From assembly GCA_029204225.1 (NCBI GenBank), contig CM055098.1, positions 13,877,929 to 13,941,928 on the forward strand: 64,000 nt of DNA. The letters are read 5' to 3'. Under the pieces are notes generated by a model. The model was not told the origin of the DNA and ran no database searches. It saw only the letters and a list, made by a program, of their open reading frames with translations. The position numbers and the translations under genes were made by a program. This document shows, piece after piece, positions 11,215 through 22,519 of this stretch. The DNA comes from Diphasiastrum complanatum (taxonomy: Eukaryota; Streptophyta; Lycopodiopsida; Lycopodiales; Lycopodiaceae). Each line of letters starts with the position of its first letter. Position 1 is the first letter of the stretch.

Positions 11215-13146
11215 TCATACTAGAGGGCCACGTTGGGATTGACCCGAATTGGATCTAAGCCACGATTCCAAAAACACTCGATGCATCAGGAAGGCCATCG
11301 ATCTGCAATATTCGACACTTTCCCTTATGCACAGATCAACGTTAGATTTATATTTGTGCCCAAAATCCAGCAATTGCAATCTCAGATTATCCATTGACGT
11401 GCTATATGAAATTCCTGAAATTACCGACCAGTTCACCACTTCGACTCGCGGTTGATCTGTTGGCCAGAGATTTTTTTGTCTGATCGAAATATAAAAAGGA
11501 TTGATCCTTTTCCACGCTGGCACCCTCAGATATTCTTGAAACCACCTACTATCCTTTAGGATTTTAATCCGCCACTTGGGCTGTGGTTGCAGTGCAACAA
11601 TGATCTCAGCCCGTGTGGAGAACTGGCTTTGATCGATCTCTTCTCGGCCGCCCCTCCTGTTGCGTGGATATTTCTTTTCAAATATTTCAGACTCTTTGAT
11701 GTCTGCCATATTGTTTCTTGGCCTGACAGGTGAGGCTGCCCTTCGTTGCTGGGATGGCTTTGCCAGATAATCATCCAGGGCCTTAGTGCAGGTATCGCTC
11801 TCTCTTGCCCGCTTGTTTGTGGAAGGCTCAGCTTCGCCTGCACCCGCAGGTCTGGGTGAGAATATTCTAGACTCGGACAAATTAGCCAGGGAGTCATCAT
11901 CACCACCAATGTCAGTGTTAGTTTCTAGAAGGTCAGAGATGGTGTGATCTGGAGAGAGAGGCATGGGAATGACTAGTTTAGGAGGAACCGGATTCAACAG
12001 ATTGTACGCCGCACCGGGGGAACTGAGTTGTTTTAAGAACTCATCCCGTCGCGGGCCTTGTACATCTCAGCAGGTCCTTGAGAAGGTCTCGAAAGTCGGC
12101 TAGGAGGAGGGTGAAAGGAGGAAGGTGAAGGAATGCGGTAAGTAGGAATGAAAGTTTCGAAAAAATTAAAAGCAGAATAGGAAGGAGATTTGAAGGTAGG
12201 AGGGGGAAGAGGGAAAGCTCCAGATGCAACCTTGGTTCTCTTGTCGTCCAAACTCGAACTACCATCGTGCTACTGGGTTTGCCCATCATTATCGTTTGCT
12301 CCGTCATCTCCGTCATCATCCCTTGGTTTTTGATTGGAGATTCTCGCTTGGGCCTTGCATGTCATGTTCCAAAGCTGGTTCACTTTGTCCAAGACTTGCT
12401 GTAGGGCCTTCATCACTTCTTCTAATTGATTCTGGGACTCGAGGATGACCTTCGTCTATTTTGTCGCAACCTTCTCATAATTTCTCTTTTCGGCTTCTCT
12501 TTCCTGAATCAGTCGTACATATTTTTCCATCCGGATGGCTGGAGCTTGTGGAGCTTGGAACTATATATCTTCGGGCTTAACAAGAGGGGCATCAACTGTC
12601 TCCGTGCCAGACGATCCATCTTGTGATTGGTCGATTTGGGCCATCTGGTGCTCAAGTTGTTATTGAACTTCTTTTAACTCTATTATTTGTCCGGCTATCA
12701 CGACTTTCATCTCTTTTGTCTCTTTTATTAGCTCTTCCCAGTTCGGCAATTGTTTGGTCTTGATGTTTGACCTTATTTTTCAGCACATGTTGTTGACTTA
12801 CCAGCCAATGCATGTGGTAACTGGTCTTGGACAAGCTGAGCATTGAACATTTTGCTGCGTTTGATAGCTCTTCAGGGTTAGAAATTGTCGAATATTGATT
12901 AGGGGTATGGGTGGGTGGTGTTAGTCCAAAGAAAATGGATTGATGGGGACGTGAAGGTGGCAATGGCGAGAGCGGAGGAACGACGTTAGTAGTGGTGGTT
13001 TTGGGAATGATGAGTGGAGTAGAGATTTGGGTGGTGGTGGTGACTTTAGCTAGTGGGTTCTGAATCCCTCCTGACTGATCTTTGTCATCTTCATCGTCGC
13101 TTATCTCCATCAGGTCCGTAGTAGTGAAATATGTTGACGTGTCCAT
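11215..13146 (-). pseudogene. Unknown repeat-borne protein, copy A
   Basis: Reads on the minus strand from an ATG at 13146. First comes an acidic/Thr/Pro-rich N-terminus (13146-12652). A coiled-coil-like segment follows, with Gln/Glu/Lys-rich heptads and blocks such as EKVATK, ESQNQLEEVM and ALQQVLDKVNQLWN. Next is a Pro-rich linker, then a globular C-terminal part (11997-11215) with TRAEIIVALQPQPKWR, EYLRVPAWKRINPFY, VEVVNWSVISG and LQLLDFGHKYKSN. A frameshift near 12045 and several stops break it; an intact form would be roughly 600 residues. The same protein occurs at 16815-18050 and 20957-21490. I recognise no family. It lies about 1 kb downstream, same strand, of a Ty3/gypsy integrase tail, the position of additional or env-like ORFs in some gypsy elements; that link is inference. 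Confidence 0.65.
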
Positions 13147-13540
13147 AAGGATATGGACTTGCTGGGCCTGTTCCTACTGAGATGTCGTCATATCTTGGGG
13201 AATGACATTTCCATCTCCCCCCCTCCCGAAACTTGTGCCTTTGGTGAAGTTGGCGGCGTTGGCGTGGTAATTAACATGGGGGAGTTGTCACCGTGTCTGG
13301 CTGAACAGCTTGGGAGTCCTTGGCAATGTTTGCTGCTCCGGATGTGGCTGCTCCATCACCCCTGTCGATGATGTGTGTGGGTGAGGAGTGTTGCTTGGAT
13401 GATGTATTGGAGGTTGAGCTACCATCTTGGGAGTCTGTCAAGTTCGAGCATGCCGACTAAGATTGTGTGGCTTGGCTCATAGCTCATGGTTTCCTCTTGA
13501 GTGGCTCTCCCTCAGATTCGGATGCATCTGACTCTGTTAC

Positions 13541-13850
13541 ACTTCGATTGAGATCTCAAGTAGCAGGCTCGGTCGAGATCTCAAGTAGCAGGCTCGGTCG
13601 AGATCTCAAGTAACAGGCTCAGTTGAGATCTCAAGTAATAGGCTCGGTTGAGATCTCAAGTAATAGGCTCGATCGACATCTCAAGTAGTAGGCTCAGTCG
13701 AGATCTCAAGTAACAAGCTCGGTCGAGATCTCAAGTAGCAGGCTTGGTTGAGACGTTAACCAGGTGACTCAATCGAGATGTTGACCAAATGACTCTGTCG
13801 AGGTGCCAACCAACTGACTCGGTCGAGATGCCAACCAAGTGACTCTTGAG
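13541..13850. repeat. Period-25 tandem array
   Basis: About 12 units of exactly 25 bp. Units from 13566 to 13741 follow GGCTCGGTCGAGATCTCAAG plus five bases. The last four (from 13766) change to GACTC..TCGAGATG.CAACCAA at the same period. It lies between the gypsy integrase tail and unknown ORF copy A. Confidence 0.95.
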
Positions 13851-14144
13851 TATTGTATCTCAGTGATGGTGTTGTAGAACTTCATGAAGTAAATTTTGAT
13901 AGTGTCTAAAAATAGAAGTTCTCAGTAGAATGAACTATCTCATTGATCAAATTTGTGCTATATGTGAAAAATCTAAGATAACATAATTGCAGGAGTGAAC
14001 TGGATCTAAAATGGTATAAAACATATCCATGTGAGCTAGACCATCAGTTGTTGACTTATAACACTCGCTGTGAATGGACATGGATGAGAGAAAAATAGTA
14101 TGGAAAAGAAGAATGCAATAAAGACAAACAGATGCAGTCAAAAA

Positions 14145-14639
14145 TCATAAAAATAAAAAAAGACACAAAAAAAGACACGAAAAATACCTAAAACAAATCT
14201 GTAAAATATATACATTAGTGGTGGAGTTATATGGGGGGTCAACAAAAAACAACTCTTCATAGTACCGCTGTAGACGATCGCCATTTATGATAGCGTCTAG
14301 GAGTACTTCGTCAAGTGTTTCCAATTGGACTGCTCCATTGGGGAAGATTTTATTTATGACATAAGGTCCTTCACTTCTAAACTTTAATTTTACCGGGTGT
14401 TCCTTAGATGTGTAAAGAAGCACTTGATCACCTAGGTATAAATCTTTATTATGCAGGTGACGATCGTGCCAGGCTTTTTGGCAACGTTTGTTAACTAATT
14501 GTGCGTGATACGATATGAGTCGGGTCTCACACAATTGGGCTAACATAAATAGCCTGTTATTGACTTGTTGTGGTTGGTGGAATTGATCTCCAAGTAGGTG
14601 GCTTCTCTGAATTTGGTGTACTTTTAGCCTAAAAATCAT
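14145..14639 (-). pseudogene. Ty3/gypsy integrase C-terminal fragment
   Basis: An open frame of 164 residues. Residues about 35-135 match the integrase C-terminal region of plant Ty3/gypsy elements: AQLVNKRCQKAWHDRH, GDQVLLYTSKEHPVKLKFR, GPYVINKI.PNGAVQLETLD and NGDRLQRYYEE. It lacks the catalytic core, RT and protease, which should lie to the right on this strand. Truncated. Confidence 0.88.
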
Positions 14640-14699
14640 AATTATGGGATTTCTCCATAGTTTTTGGTGAAAATCAAAGGATTTTTGATGGTTTTAGTG

Positions 14700-15610
14700 A
14701 ATTTTCCACCTAGAATTGAAGTTTGCTGCTTGAAAATGATCATAGGTACTGATGTAGTACGTTTTCCAGATTGTACTTGCTGTTTTACAATCATTAATGA
14801 TAGGATTTAATGATTGCATGACGTTTGAATAGTCAAAAGGTTGACTAGATAGTGATTTTGGACCAAAAGTTGGGGTTTTTGGACCATAAATGGGCTATAG
14901 AAATCATGTTTGACTAGAATCCTAACTTTTAGTGCTTGCATGCAATGTAGTTACAGGGTTTAGAATCAGATTGCAGTTATTTGTGAATTTATCTCACAAA
15001 TTTTGGTCAAAATTGGTAAAAAAAAAAGGTTTTTTTGATGATTTTTGGACTAATTTTGTGGTAGATCTCAAAATTCCCAGCCAACTGTTGGTAAGAATGT
15101 TTTCAGAGATCTAATGAATGTTCTCAGAGAATTTTGTTGGTAAGAACATTTTCAGAGATGTAATGAAGCTGTTCTAAGGCTTTCATGAAGTTTGGTTAGG
15201 ATTGGACACCATTAGAGGGCTCAAAACATTAAAAAATAGTGTATTTTTGGTGATTTTTAGGCATGAATACCTACGAAATGGGGGTCTAAACCTATTGGTT
15301 ATCACTACAAGCTTAAAGATATGATGGATTGCATTTGTTTTGAGCCATCATGCATCCAATTTGGATAGGTGAGCATTAGACACCATCATGTTGAAGTTTT
15401 GCTTGTTGAAGGAGACCAAAAATGCATTTTTTGCATGATCTGAGCTTATGATTGCTTGCTGGACTTGTTAGAAGCTTCTATGCCTCTCTAATAAACCTTA
15501 GTAGAGTGGTTGTAGCCTCTGATTGGATGCTTATTGGGCTGGAGTTGAGTTTTTGATGATTCCACTTACAAAAAGTGCACCCTCCTACCTGATTTTCTGT
15601 CATTTTTCGC
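14700..15610. repeat. Dispersed non-coding repeat, copy 1
   Basis: Similar in order and wording to 18850-19690, for example the block TTTTTGGTGATTTTT followed by a GCATGATTT-like stretch and AAAAGTGCACCCTCCTAC versus AAAATGCGCCCTACTAC. No gene. Probably leader or LTR-derived. Confidence 0.4.
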
Positions 15611-15837
15611 ACGTGTGAAGCCTAGGTGGCAAGGTGATGTGGCAAGTGCTTGTAGCTAATCATCACTCTTGGTCTCCTTGTGTTGGATCTTCTTCTTGAA
15701 CTTTTCCTTGCCTTTGCTTGAGAAGTTGACCTTATCATCTCCATCATGTAGCTTCAAGGAACCAATCCTTTGTCTCACATGAAGGATCCTACTCTCCTCG
15801 GCCACAAGCACACTATAGAGCTTGTCAATAGAAGGTA

Positions 15838-16271
15838 GTGCATAGTAAGAGGACGATAGTCAGAAAACTTAGACGGGGACTCAATTTTAGAAATGAGTTT
15901 GATCATCCCTTAGAGAAAGAGGAGGGAAAGGAGCCCGTTGCAATCACATTGTTAGTGGCAAGAAGCAGAGAAGGACCAACAATATTCCAGTGAGCAAGAA
16001 AGAAGTCCGAGGTGACACCGTCAGGACCAGAGATTTTATCTCCCTTAATAGATTTGAGAGAAACATGGAGCTCTTATAAAGAAAGAAAAGAAGAAAGAGA
16101 AATGGTGTCAACTGGCGATAGAGGAGAGGTGAAGAAAAAATAAGGGAAAATTTCCAGTATGGATCTCTTAGGATAGGCAATAGGATTAAACAGAGACGAG
16201 AAGTGGTTGTAAAAGGAAGAGCAAATGGCTTCAGAGGAAGGGAGGGGGAAACCATTAAGTGGCAATTCCAA
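15838..16271 (-). pseudogene. LINE (non-LTR) reverse transcriptase fragment
   Basis: Minus-strand frames give the hallmark LINE entry: SGPDGVTSDFFLAHW, then IATGSFPSSFSKG, then IKLISKIESPSKFSDYRPL. Upstream is a linker typical of LINEs (SSFYNHFSSLFNP). The two parts are in different frames, and the palm motifs FADD and beyond are absent. Confidence 0.82.
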
Positions 16272-16288
16272 AAATTACAATTCAAAAG

Positions 16289-16585
16289 TGGAATTAGCTC
16301 CTCCACTAAAGGTCACCATCAAAAGGTGGCTCACTCTATTTTATTTAAGAGAGGTCTACCACATTAATTACAAATGCCTACACATACTAGCTCCTACATG
16401 GTCATTCCTTCTCTTGGGATTCACCATGAGGCTCACGTGATTTTAAAATGTATCATAGTTAGTATTTCTCGGCTCTCATTCTCATCCTTCTCTTCTTCCC
16501 CAGGGACCTCCTCGGTCTAGGGTGAGAGGTGCTTTGTAGAATAGCTTGGCTCGGCATCTTGGGGATTCTTTGAAATCTGCCAACA
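16289..16585. mobile_element. Solo LTR-like repeat, copy 1
   Basis: Begins TGGAATTAGC and ends CTGCCAACA, giving TG..CA ends; on the minus strand it begins TGTTGGCAGA. It is closely matched by 21521-21830. No 5-bp target duplication is evident at either copy. Confidence 0.6.
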
Positions 16586-16589
16586 TCAT

Positions 16590-16812
16590 CTCCCCCTAAT
16601 CTATTGCAAGACCCACTGCAACACATGGAATGACGTCGTTTCTACTTGGCACTTAGAAAAGTGTGGATCTTTTGTTGCTTTTGTAAATGCAAAATTCTTT
16701 CACAAAATCTGATATCTCTCAATGGCCTTTATATTCCTACCCGCTTGAGAACCTCTTGCGACTCCTGCTTGCCTCGTTGTCGTGCGCATTGCCTTTTCGT
16801 GCCCATCTTCTT
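16590..16812. other. Unassigned stretch
   Basis: Between the solo LTR and the end of unknown ORF copy B. No recognised feature. Confidence 0.4.
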
Positions 16813-16814
16813 TC

Positions 16815-18050
16815 CTAGGGCTTCAAATACTTGGAAGCGTAATCTCTTCCGAAGGGTAATGGGCCTAGGTAGTCTCGCACCTTTTCGATGAATCCACATT
16901 TCTGCCAGTCTTCCACTATTGTGACATAGCGAGAGGACATGAAAGCCGCTCTATAATAGAGTCGACGGGCCATCATCTGGTGGTCATCTTCTGAAGGGCT
17001 ATGTTGGGGTTGATCCTTATCGGGTCTAAGCCTCGATCCCAGAAACACTCCTGATTTATGAAACAGGCCATGGATTTGCAATACTCGGCACTCTCTTGCA
17101 TGCATAAGTCAGTGTTGGATTTATATTTGTGGCCAAAATCCAGTAGTTGTAGCCTCAGATCATCGACCGTTAAGCTTGTTGAGACCCTTGGGATTTCCGG
17201 CCAGTTGACAACTTCAATGCATGGTCGTTCCGTTGGCCATGGGTTTCTTCTTGTGATCAACATATAGAAGGGATCAATTCTCTTCCAGGCCGGTGCCCTT
17301 AGATATTCGTGCAGCCTCCTGCTATCATTCAGGCTTTTATTCCTCCATTCAGGCTGTGGCTGCAATGCGGCAATGATCTCGGCCCTAGTGGAATATTGGC
17401 TTTGATCGATGTCATCTTTTCTGCCCCTCATACTTTGGGGGTATTTCCTTTCAAACCATTCTGATTTTCATGTATTAGCCATCTGGGGTCTTGGCTCAGC
17501 TGGTGGGATTGCCTTGCGCTATTGTTGCGGTTTTGTCAGGTATTCATCCAACGCCTTGGCACTTGTATCACCTTTTCTGGCCCTTTCACTTGATGAGGGA
17601 TTAGCTTCTCCCACATTAAAGTCAGCAGGTCGAGACGAGAATCTTTATGTTTTCGACAGATCAGCCTAGGAGTCATATCCACCAACGTCAGTGTTAGTCT
17701 CAGGAATGTCAAGTGGGGTTTGATCTGGTGAAGTTGTTATGAGAATGACGGGGTTAGTAGGAACGAGATTCTCAACGAGGTTACACAGCACCAGGGGAAC
17801 TAAGTTATTTTAGGAACTTGTCCCGTCGGACTTTGTACGTCTCAGGAGGCCCTTGGTGTGGTCTCAAAAGTCAGCTTAGAGGGGGTTGAGAGGATGAGGG
17901 TGAAGGAACGGGTAAGTAGGAATGAAGGTTTGGGAGAAATCGAAGGTAGAATAGCGAGAGGTTTTATAATTAGGTGGAGGAGAAGGAAAACTCCCAGAAG
18001 CAGCCTTGGTCCTCTTGTCGTCCGATCCCGAGCTTCCATCTAATCGATGG
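16815..18050 (-). pseudogene. Unknown repeat-borne protein, copy B
   Basis: Minus-strand homologue of the C-terminal two thirds of copy A. Matching blocks include TRAEIIAALQPQPEWRN, EYLRAPAWKRIDPFY, VEVVNWPEIP and LQLLDFGHKYKSNTDLC. It extends further than copy A and shows the rest of the C-terminus (ARRLYYRAAFMSSRYVTIVE, then CGFIEKVRDYLGPLPFGRDY) after a frameshift near 17000. Several in-frame stops lie in the 17450-18040 part. Family unrecognised. Confidence 0.65.
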
Positions 18051-18099
18051 GTGGATCCGTCATAACCAGCTGCTCCATCATCTCCGTTGTTATGTCCAT

Positions 18100-18606
18100 G
18101 ACCAGTAAGTAGGATTTAGTATACTCCTATTCTTGGATACATGGTACTCCAGTAAATCAAGCTGTTAGTTATGCCACGTCATGTTGTACATGACCTGAAA
18201 GTAACTAATATCCTTGTGAGGCTCAGAATGCACTAAATGGAGTTTAGACAAGGTTTGGGACAGTCAAGGCATGTGTAGAGTTATCAATAGCAGTTCTATG
18301 AATAGTTGTTCCATGCTTAGGACTCTATTCTAGGTGAATATATGTATAGGGAACTTAGGGCTATGCATGGCTATGTGCCCAGGTTGCTTTTGGCTCTATA
18401 TATTGAGGCCAAACTCGCCCTACTCCTCATTGTGGTCATTGATTCATTGCCAGGGTTTAACTCTACCTTCATGCTTCGTATTCCTTGGCTTGGGGGTGAA
18501 GCTTCTAGAGTTGATTGGTTGCTTCTACTTGGTTGGGTGGTTGCTCCATAGTGTGTTTTCCATTGTGTTTTGTCTTGTAAGCAGGATCTTAGGGAGATTC
18601 CCTTAC
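18100..18606 (+). mobile_element. Possible LTR with decayed primer site
   Basis: A TATA-like CTATATATTG lies near 18398, and the sequence ends CCCTTACA just before CAGTATCATAGCAAGG, which looks like a mutated TGGTATCAGAGC site. The left end is not defined. Weak assignment. Confidence 0.35.
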
Positions 18607-18849
18607 ATCAGTATCATAGCAAGGCTTACGAAGATTGGAGAACATGGAGAAGGGCTACCTTTCGTCGAAATTTTGGATTGGATCATTGGAATTCTCTTCC
18701 AAGGTGGATAGCAAGGGTGCAAGTGGGTGTACTATCCCGGTTTCAATTTGCATGTTGCTAAGATCCATTACTCTTGGGATTCTTTGTGGTTTTATGGAGA
18801 ATTGTCCTTGAAGGCCAATTTGTGATGCTTTTTTGGAGCTTTTTCTTGT

Positions 18850-19690
18850 GTAGATCAAATCTTTGGTAGATCTGAATTTTCCAGCAAGTGTACTTTCGTT
18901 TTAGGGTTCATTAATGATGAAAGTAATGATGCATGCCAGTCCTTTCCAATGATTTATGATTCTAGGCTATGTTTTAATCAAAATTGCTTGGTTTTTCATG
19001 TTTTTTGGCACAAAATAGATAGTAAGAACCAAAATCCAGTAGGATCAGATCAATTAGATGGCTATAATTTTGTAAATTTGTTTGCATGCATTAGAGAAAG
19101 AGTTGTATGTCATGAATTTCCACTTTATTGTGATGAAAAAACCAGAAAATAGCCAAAAATCATCATTTTTGCTTGTTTTTTTTTTCATAAAGTTGGATAG
19201 TAGTCGGCTATAAAACACCATGTAGAGCTTTTAAAGGTTAACAAAAGTCTTTTGAAGCTTTTCATAAATTTAGAGCCAAGAATTCCAGCAATTGAGCTTG
19301 TAGGAAGTCAAAATAGTTCAAAAAATGACCATTTTTGGTGATTTTTGGGGGATGGATTTCTCCAAATCCATAAGGAGAACATTCTAGAATTATTTACAAC
19401 ATGATTAGCATTCCTTTTTACCTTCCCAGCAAGCTATCAGACCTATAAATTGATGGCCGATGGCTTATGCACCATCCCCATCAAGTTTGAAGCTATTTTG
19501 ACTTCTACAAATCAAGAAATCTTTGTTCTTAGCCTATACTGCATCTTAGGATCAGTATGAATGCTTCATGGAAGTCTAATTGATTGTTTAAGACTGTTGG
19601 TAGCATCAATTTTGGGCTAGAATAGGTGTTTGCACGTTTTTGCATGATTTTGTCTTGTGAAAATGCGCCCTACTACAAATTTTCTGACAC
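18850..19690. repeat. Dispersed non-coding repeat, copy 2
   Basis: Partner of 14700-15610. It lies between a possible LTR and a copia RNase H tail, so it may be an element leader joined to the 3' end by an internal deletion. Confidence 0.4.
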
Positions 19691-19713
19691 TCTTACCTCT
19701 GGTCTTGTAGATA

Positions 19714-19926
19714 GACAACACCTCTGCAATACACCTGACGAAAGATCACGTGTTCCATTCCATAACGAAGCACATTGCGATCAAATATCTCTTGATCAGG
19801 GATCTGATTGAAAAGAAGATGATGCAGACCACCTTCATGGGAATGAAAGACATGGTTGCTGACATCTTCACAAAGGCCCTGGACAAAGGACTCTTTGAGA
19901 GACAAGGAGCAGTCTCGGGATCATAA
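19714..19926 (+). pseudogene. Ty1/copia RNase H C-terminal fragment
   Basis: An open frame of 70 residues matching the end of copia pol: DNTSAIHLTKD, SITKHIAIKYLLIRDLIEK and VADIFTKALDKGLFER. It ends in TAA at 19924-19926. A purine tract and LTR follow, the normal 3' order. Confidence 0.88.
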
Positions 19927-19940
19927 AGCTATCATTCTTT

Positions 19941-19950
19941 GAGAGGGAGC
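19941..19950 (+). promoter_or_regulatory. Polypurine tract
   Basis: GAGAGGGAGC, between the copia stop codon and the LTR start TGAAGAAACA. Confidence 0.6.
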
Positions 19951-20941
19951 TGAAGAAACAAAATGTTTCTGATTACAAAGCCTTGCTAGCTTTCAGCCGT
20001 TTGGCTGACGAAAATGTTCGCGAACTCGAACATCTGGAGACATGAAACACGAAGAGTTTCGCGAATGCGAAAGTCAAGGGAGACGAAGACGAACGGTTTG
20101 CGAACACGAAATATCCACGAATGAGATTTCTTCGCGGTCCAGTACGGAAGAAGGCAGATGAGGTAAACGAAACCTGTTCAACGCTCATGCCCCAAGGAGT
20201 ACCACCAAAGATCACGCAAGTACCCAAAAGTACAATAATATGATCTGATGGCATGACGTCAGTAGATACTCCCTAGGTCGTGGCTAATCTGTCACTCTTG
20301 TAATTCTCTGGTTAGTTGTAGATGCTTAATCACTCTAATCTTAGATTTACATAGAGAGACCGTACGTATTGGATCATACTTGACATATAGATAAAAATAG
20401 AATACACAGAGTGTAACATTGTGAAGCAGTCTGATGCTAGTAAGCAATCAAGACAATATACAAAATACATGTCCGCCTACGTGCAAAGACAATTCTGTCT
20501 AGGATCAGAAGATCCAACTGTCCGCTAGTGAAGTGAGACTACTACTCATGAGAGAACCGTGTTTCTCTCACGTCAATGCACTGCGTGGATTCGCATGCAG
20601 TGCTTGAAGAAATTTAAAAAAAATTAATATAGATTATTTTCTTGTTGTGTCTGATCTTGGATGTTGAATGCTTATGCTGATATTTTCACATGTTTGAGTT
20701 TTCTTGTTCATTTGAATTCCGCAATTTGGTTGAAACTAAGTCGAATGATGTATTAATTTTGTGAACGTAGATCAGTAGTGGCTGACTACACTCTGGAGGA
20801 CTGTAGGAGCGATTCAGCTGGCAGTGTCCAACGGTCGCATCTGAACTCCATCTGAGCTAAAGAGAGTTGTGATTGATTCACCTTCGCGAAAGTTTTGCGA
20901 ATACGACGAATTTCTGATCAGTCAATCACTTTTTCTCATCA
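19951..20941 (+). mobile_element. LTR, about 990 bp
   Basis: TG..CA ends (TGAAGAAACA to TTTCTCATCA). It is preceded by copia RNase H and a purine tract, so it is a 3' LTR. It is nevertheless followed by a primer-site-like sequence. It carries several TTCGCGA/TTTCGCGAA-type motifs near 20015-20110 and 20884-20905. Confidence 0.6.
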
Positions 20942-20942
20942 G

Positions 20943-20954
20943 CGGTATTAGAGC
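20943..20954 (+). promoter_or_regulatory. Mutated primer binding site
   Basis: CGGTATTAGAGC, two mismatches to TGGTATCAGAGC, one base after the LTR end. Confidence 0.55.
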
Positions 20955-20956
20955 AT

Positions 20957-21490
20957 TCACAATCCTCTTTTCATCACCATCATTGTCCCTGGGGCCTTGC
21001 ATGCCGTGTTCCATAATTGGTTCACTTTGTCCAGGACTTGTTGCAGAGCCTTCGTCATCTCTTCTAGTTGTTTCTGGGACTCGAGAATGACCTTTGCTTG
21101 CTTCGCTGCAACATACTTAAAATTTTTCTTGTCCGCTTCCCTCTCTTGAATCAGCCCTATATACTTTTCCATCCTTATGGCTGAGTCTTGAGGGGCCTGG
21201 AGGGGCTTCACTAGAGGGGCATCAACCGTCATTGCGCTAGATGTTCCATCTCGGGTTTGGTCGATCTGGGTCATCTGCTACTGGATCTCATTCAATTCTT
21301 CTGCTTTTCCGGCCACTGTGGCTTTCAGTTCTCTTATTGAAACTTCTTTTTTCTTTGTGTCTTTCTCCTTTTCTTCTATCTGCTTTTGTTGCTCGCTGGT
21401 CTTGTTGTTTGACTTTATTTTCCAATTCCTTCTGCTGGCTCACCAACCAGTGTACATGGTGGTTGGTCTCGGACAAGCTTATCATAGAAT
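20957..21490 (-). pseudogene. Unknown repeat-borne protein, copy C (N-terminal part)
   Basis: Covers the coiled-coil part only: HHVHWLVSQQKELENKVKQQ, then ESQKQLEEMTKALQQVLDKV, matching copy A near 12830-12400. It ends next to the LTR and primer-site-like sequence at its C-terminal side and next to the solo LTR at 21521 on the other. Two frames are used, so it is broken. Confidence 0.65.
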
Positions 21491-21520
21491 GCTTGGCTGG
21501 CTCTGAGAGCTATTTACAAG

Positions 21521-21830
21521 TGGAATTAGCTCCTCCACTAAAGGTCGCCATCAAAAGGTGGCTCACTCTATTTTATTTAAGAGGGGTCTACCACATTAAT
21601 TACAAATGCCTACACGTACTAGCCCCTACATGGTCATTCATTCTCTTGGGATTCACCTTGAGGCTCACATGATTTTAATCTGTATCCTAGCTAGTATTTC
21701 TCGGCTCTCATGTTCGGCTCTCATTCTCATCCTTCTCTTCTTCCCTAGGGACCTCCTCAGTCTAGGGTGAGAGGAGCTCTGTAGAATAGCTTGGCTCGGC
21801 ATGTTGGGGATTCCTCAGAATCTGCCAACA
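21521..21830. mobile_element. Solo LTR-like repeat, copy 2
   Basis: Same ends and sequence as 16289-16585 (TGGAATTAGC to TCTGCCAACA). It sits between ORF copy C and a copia RT fragment. Confidence 0.6.
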
Positions 21831-21833
21831 AAA

Positions 21834-22363
21834 GGATGATGACATTTGGGTCAAGGCCATTGAAGAAGAGATGGAGTCAATTGCTAAGCATGGCACATGG
21901 GACTTGGTGGAACTACTAGTTGGCAAGAAACCCATTGGTTGCAAATGGGTATACAAGAATAAGTACCATGCAAATGGGAGTATAGCAAAGCACAAGGCAA
22001 TATTGGTGATCAAAGGCTATGCACAGAGCAAAGACATCAACTATGAGGAGACCTTTGCACCAGTGTGTAACTGGAATACTTTACGTCTACTTGTTGGTTT
22101 AGCTTCACATCTTAATTGGCCTTTATATCAGATGGATGTGAAATCTATTTTTCTAAATGGTGAGTTGGAAGAAGAGGTGTTCATGGAACAACCTGAAGGC
22201 TTTATAATGAAAGGACATGAGCATAAAGTATGTCACTTGAAGAAAGCACTCTATGGTCTCAAATAGGCACCACGTGCGTGGTATAGCAGGATTGATGCCT
22301 ACTTTCATTCTAAAGGGATGGTGAGAGCAAACTCTGATCCAATTATATATGCTATGTTGTTGG
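21834..22363 (+). pseudogene. Ty1/copia reverse transcriptase fragment
   Basis: Clear copia RT: EEEMESIAKHGTWDLVEL, GCKWVYKNKYHANGSIAKHK, KDINYEETFAPVCNWNTLR, LYQMDVKSIFLNGELEEEVF and HLKKALYGLK. A TAG stop follows, then APRAWYSRI. The YVDD catalytic block is missing. It is followed after a short gap by an RNase H piece. Confidence 0.9.
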
Positions 22364-22376
22364 TATTGTAAGTCAG

Positions 22377-22519
22377 TTTATGGCAGCACCTACGAAAATG
22401 CATTGGAAAACAGCCAAACGCATTTTGCGATATGTCAAAGGCGCTTCTGATTATGGCTTGGTGTACATGAAGCATGAAGGTTTACCTGAGTTATGTGGCT
22501 ATGTGGATGCGAATTGGTA
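22377..22519 (+). pseudogene. Ty1/copia RNase H start, fragment
   Basis: Reads FMAAPTKMHWKTAKRILRYV, then GLVYMKHEG and GYVDANW before TAG. Same strand and family type as the RT piece at 21834, joined by an internal deletion. Confidence 0.82.

Noticed and set aside
13541-13850. CRISPR-like array
   Set aside because: Units are directly adjacent 25-mers without unique spacers, in a plant nuclear context.
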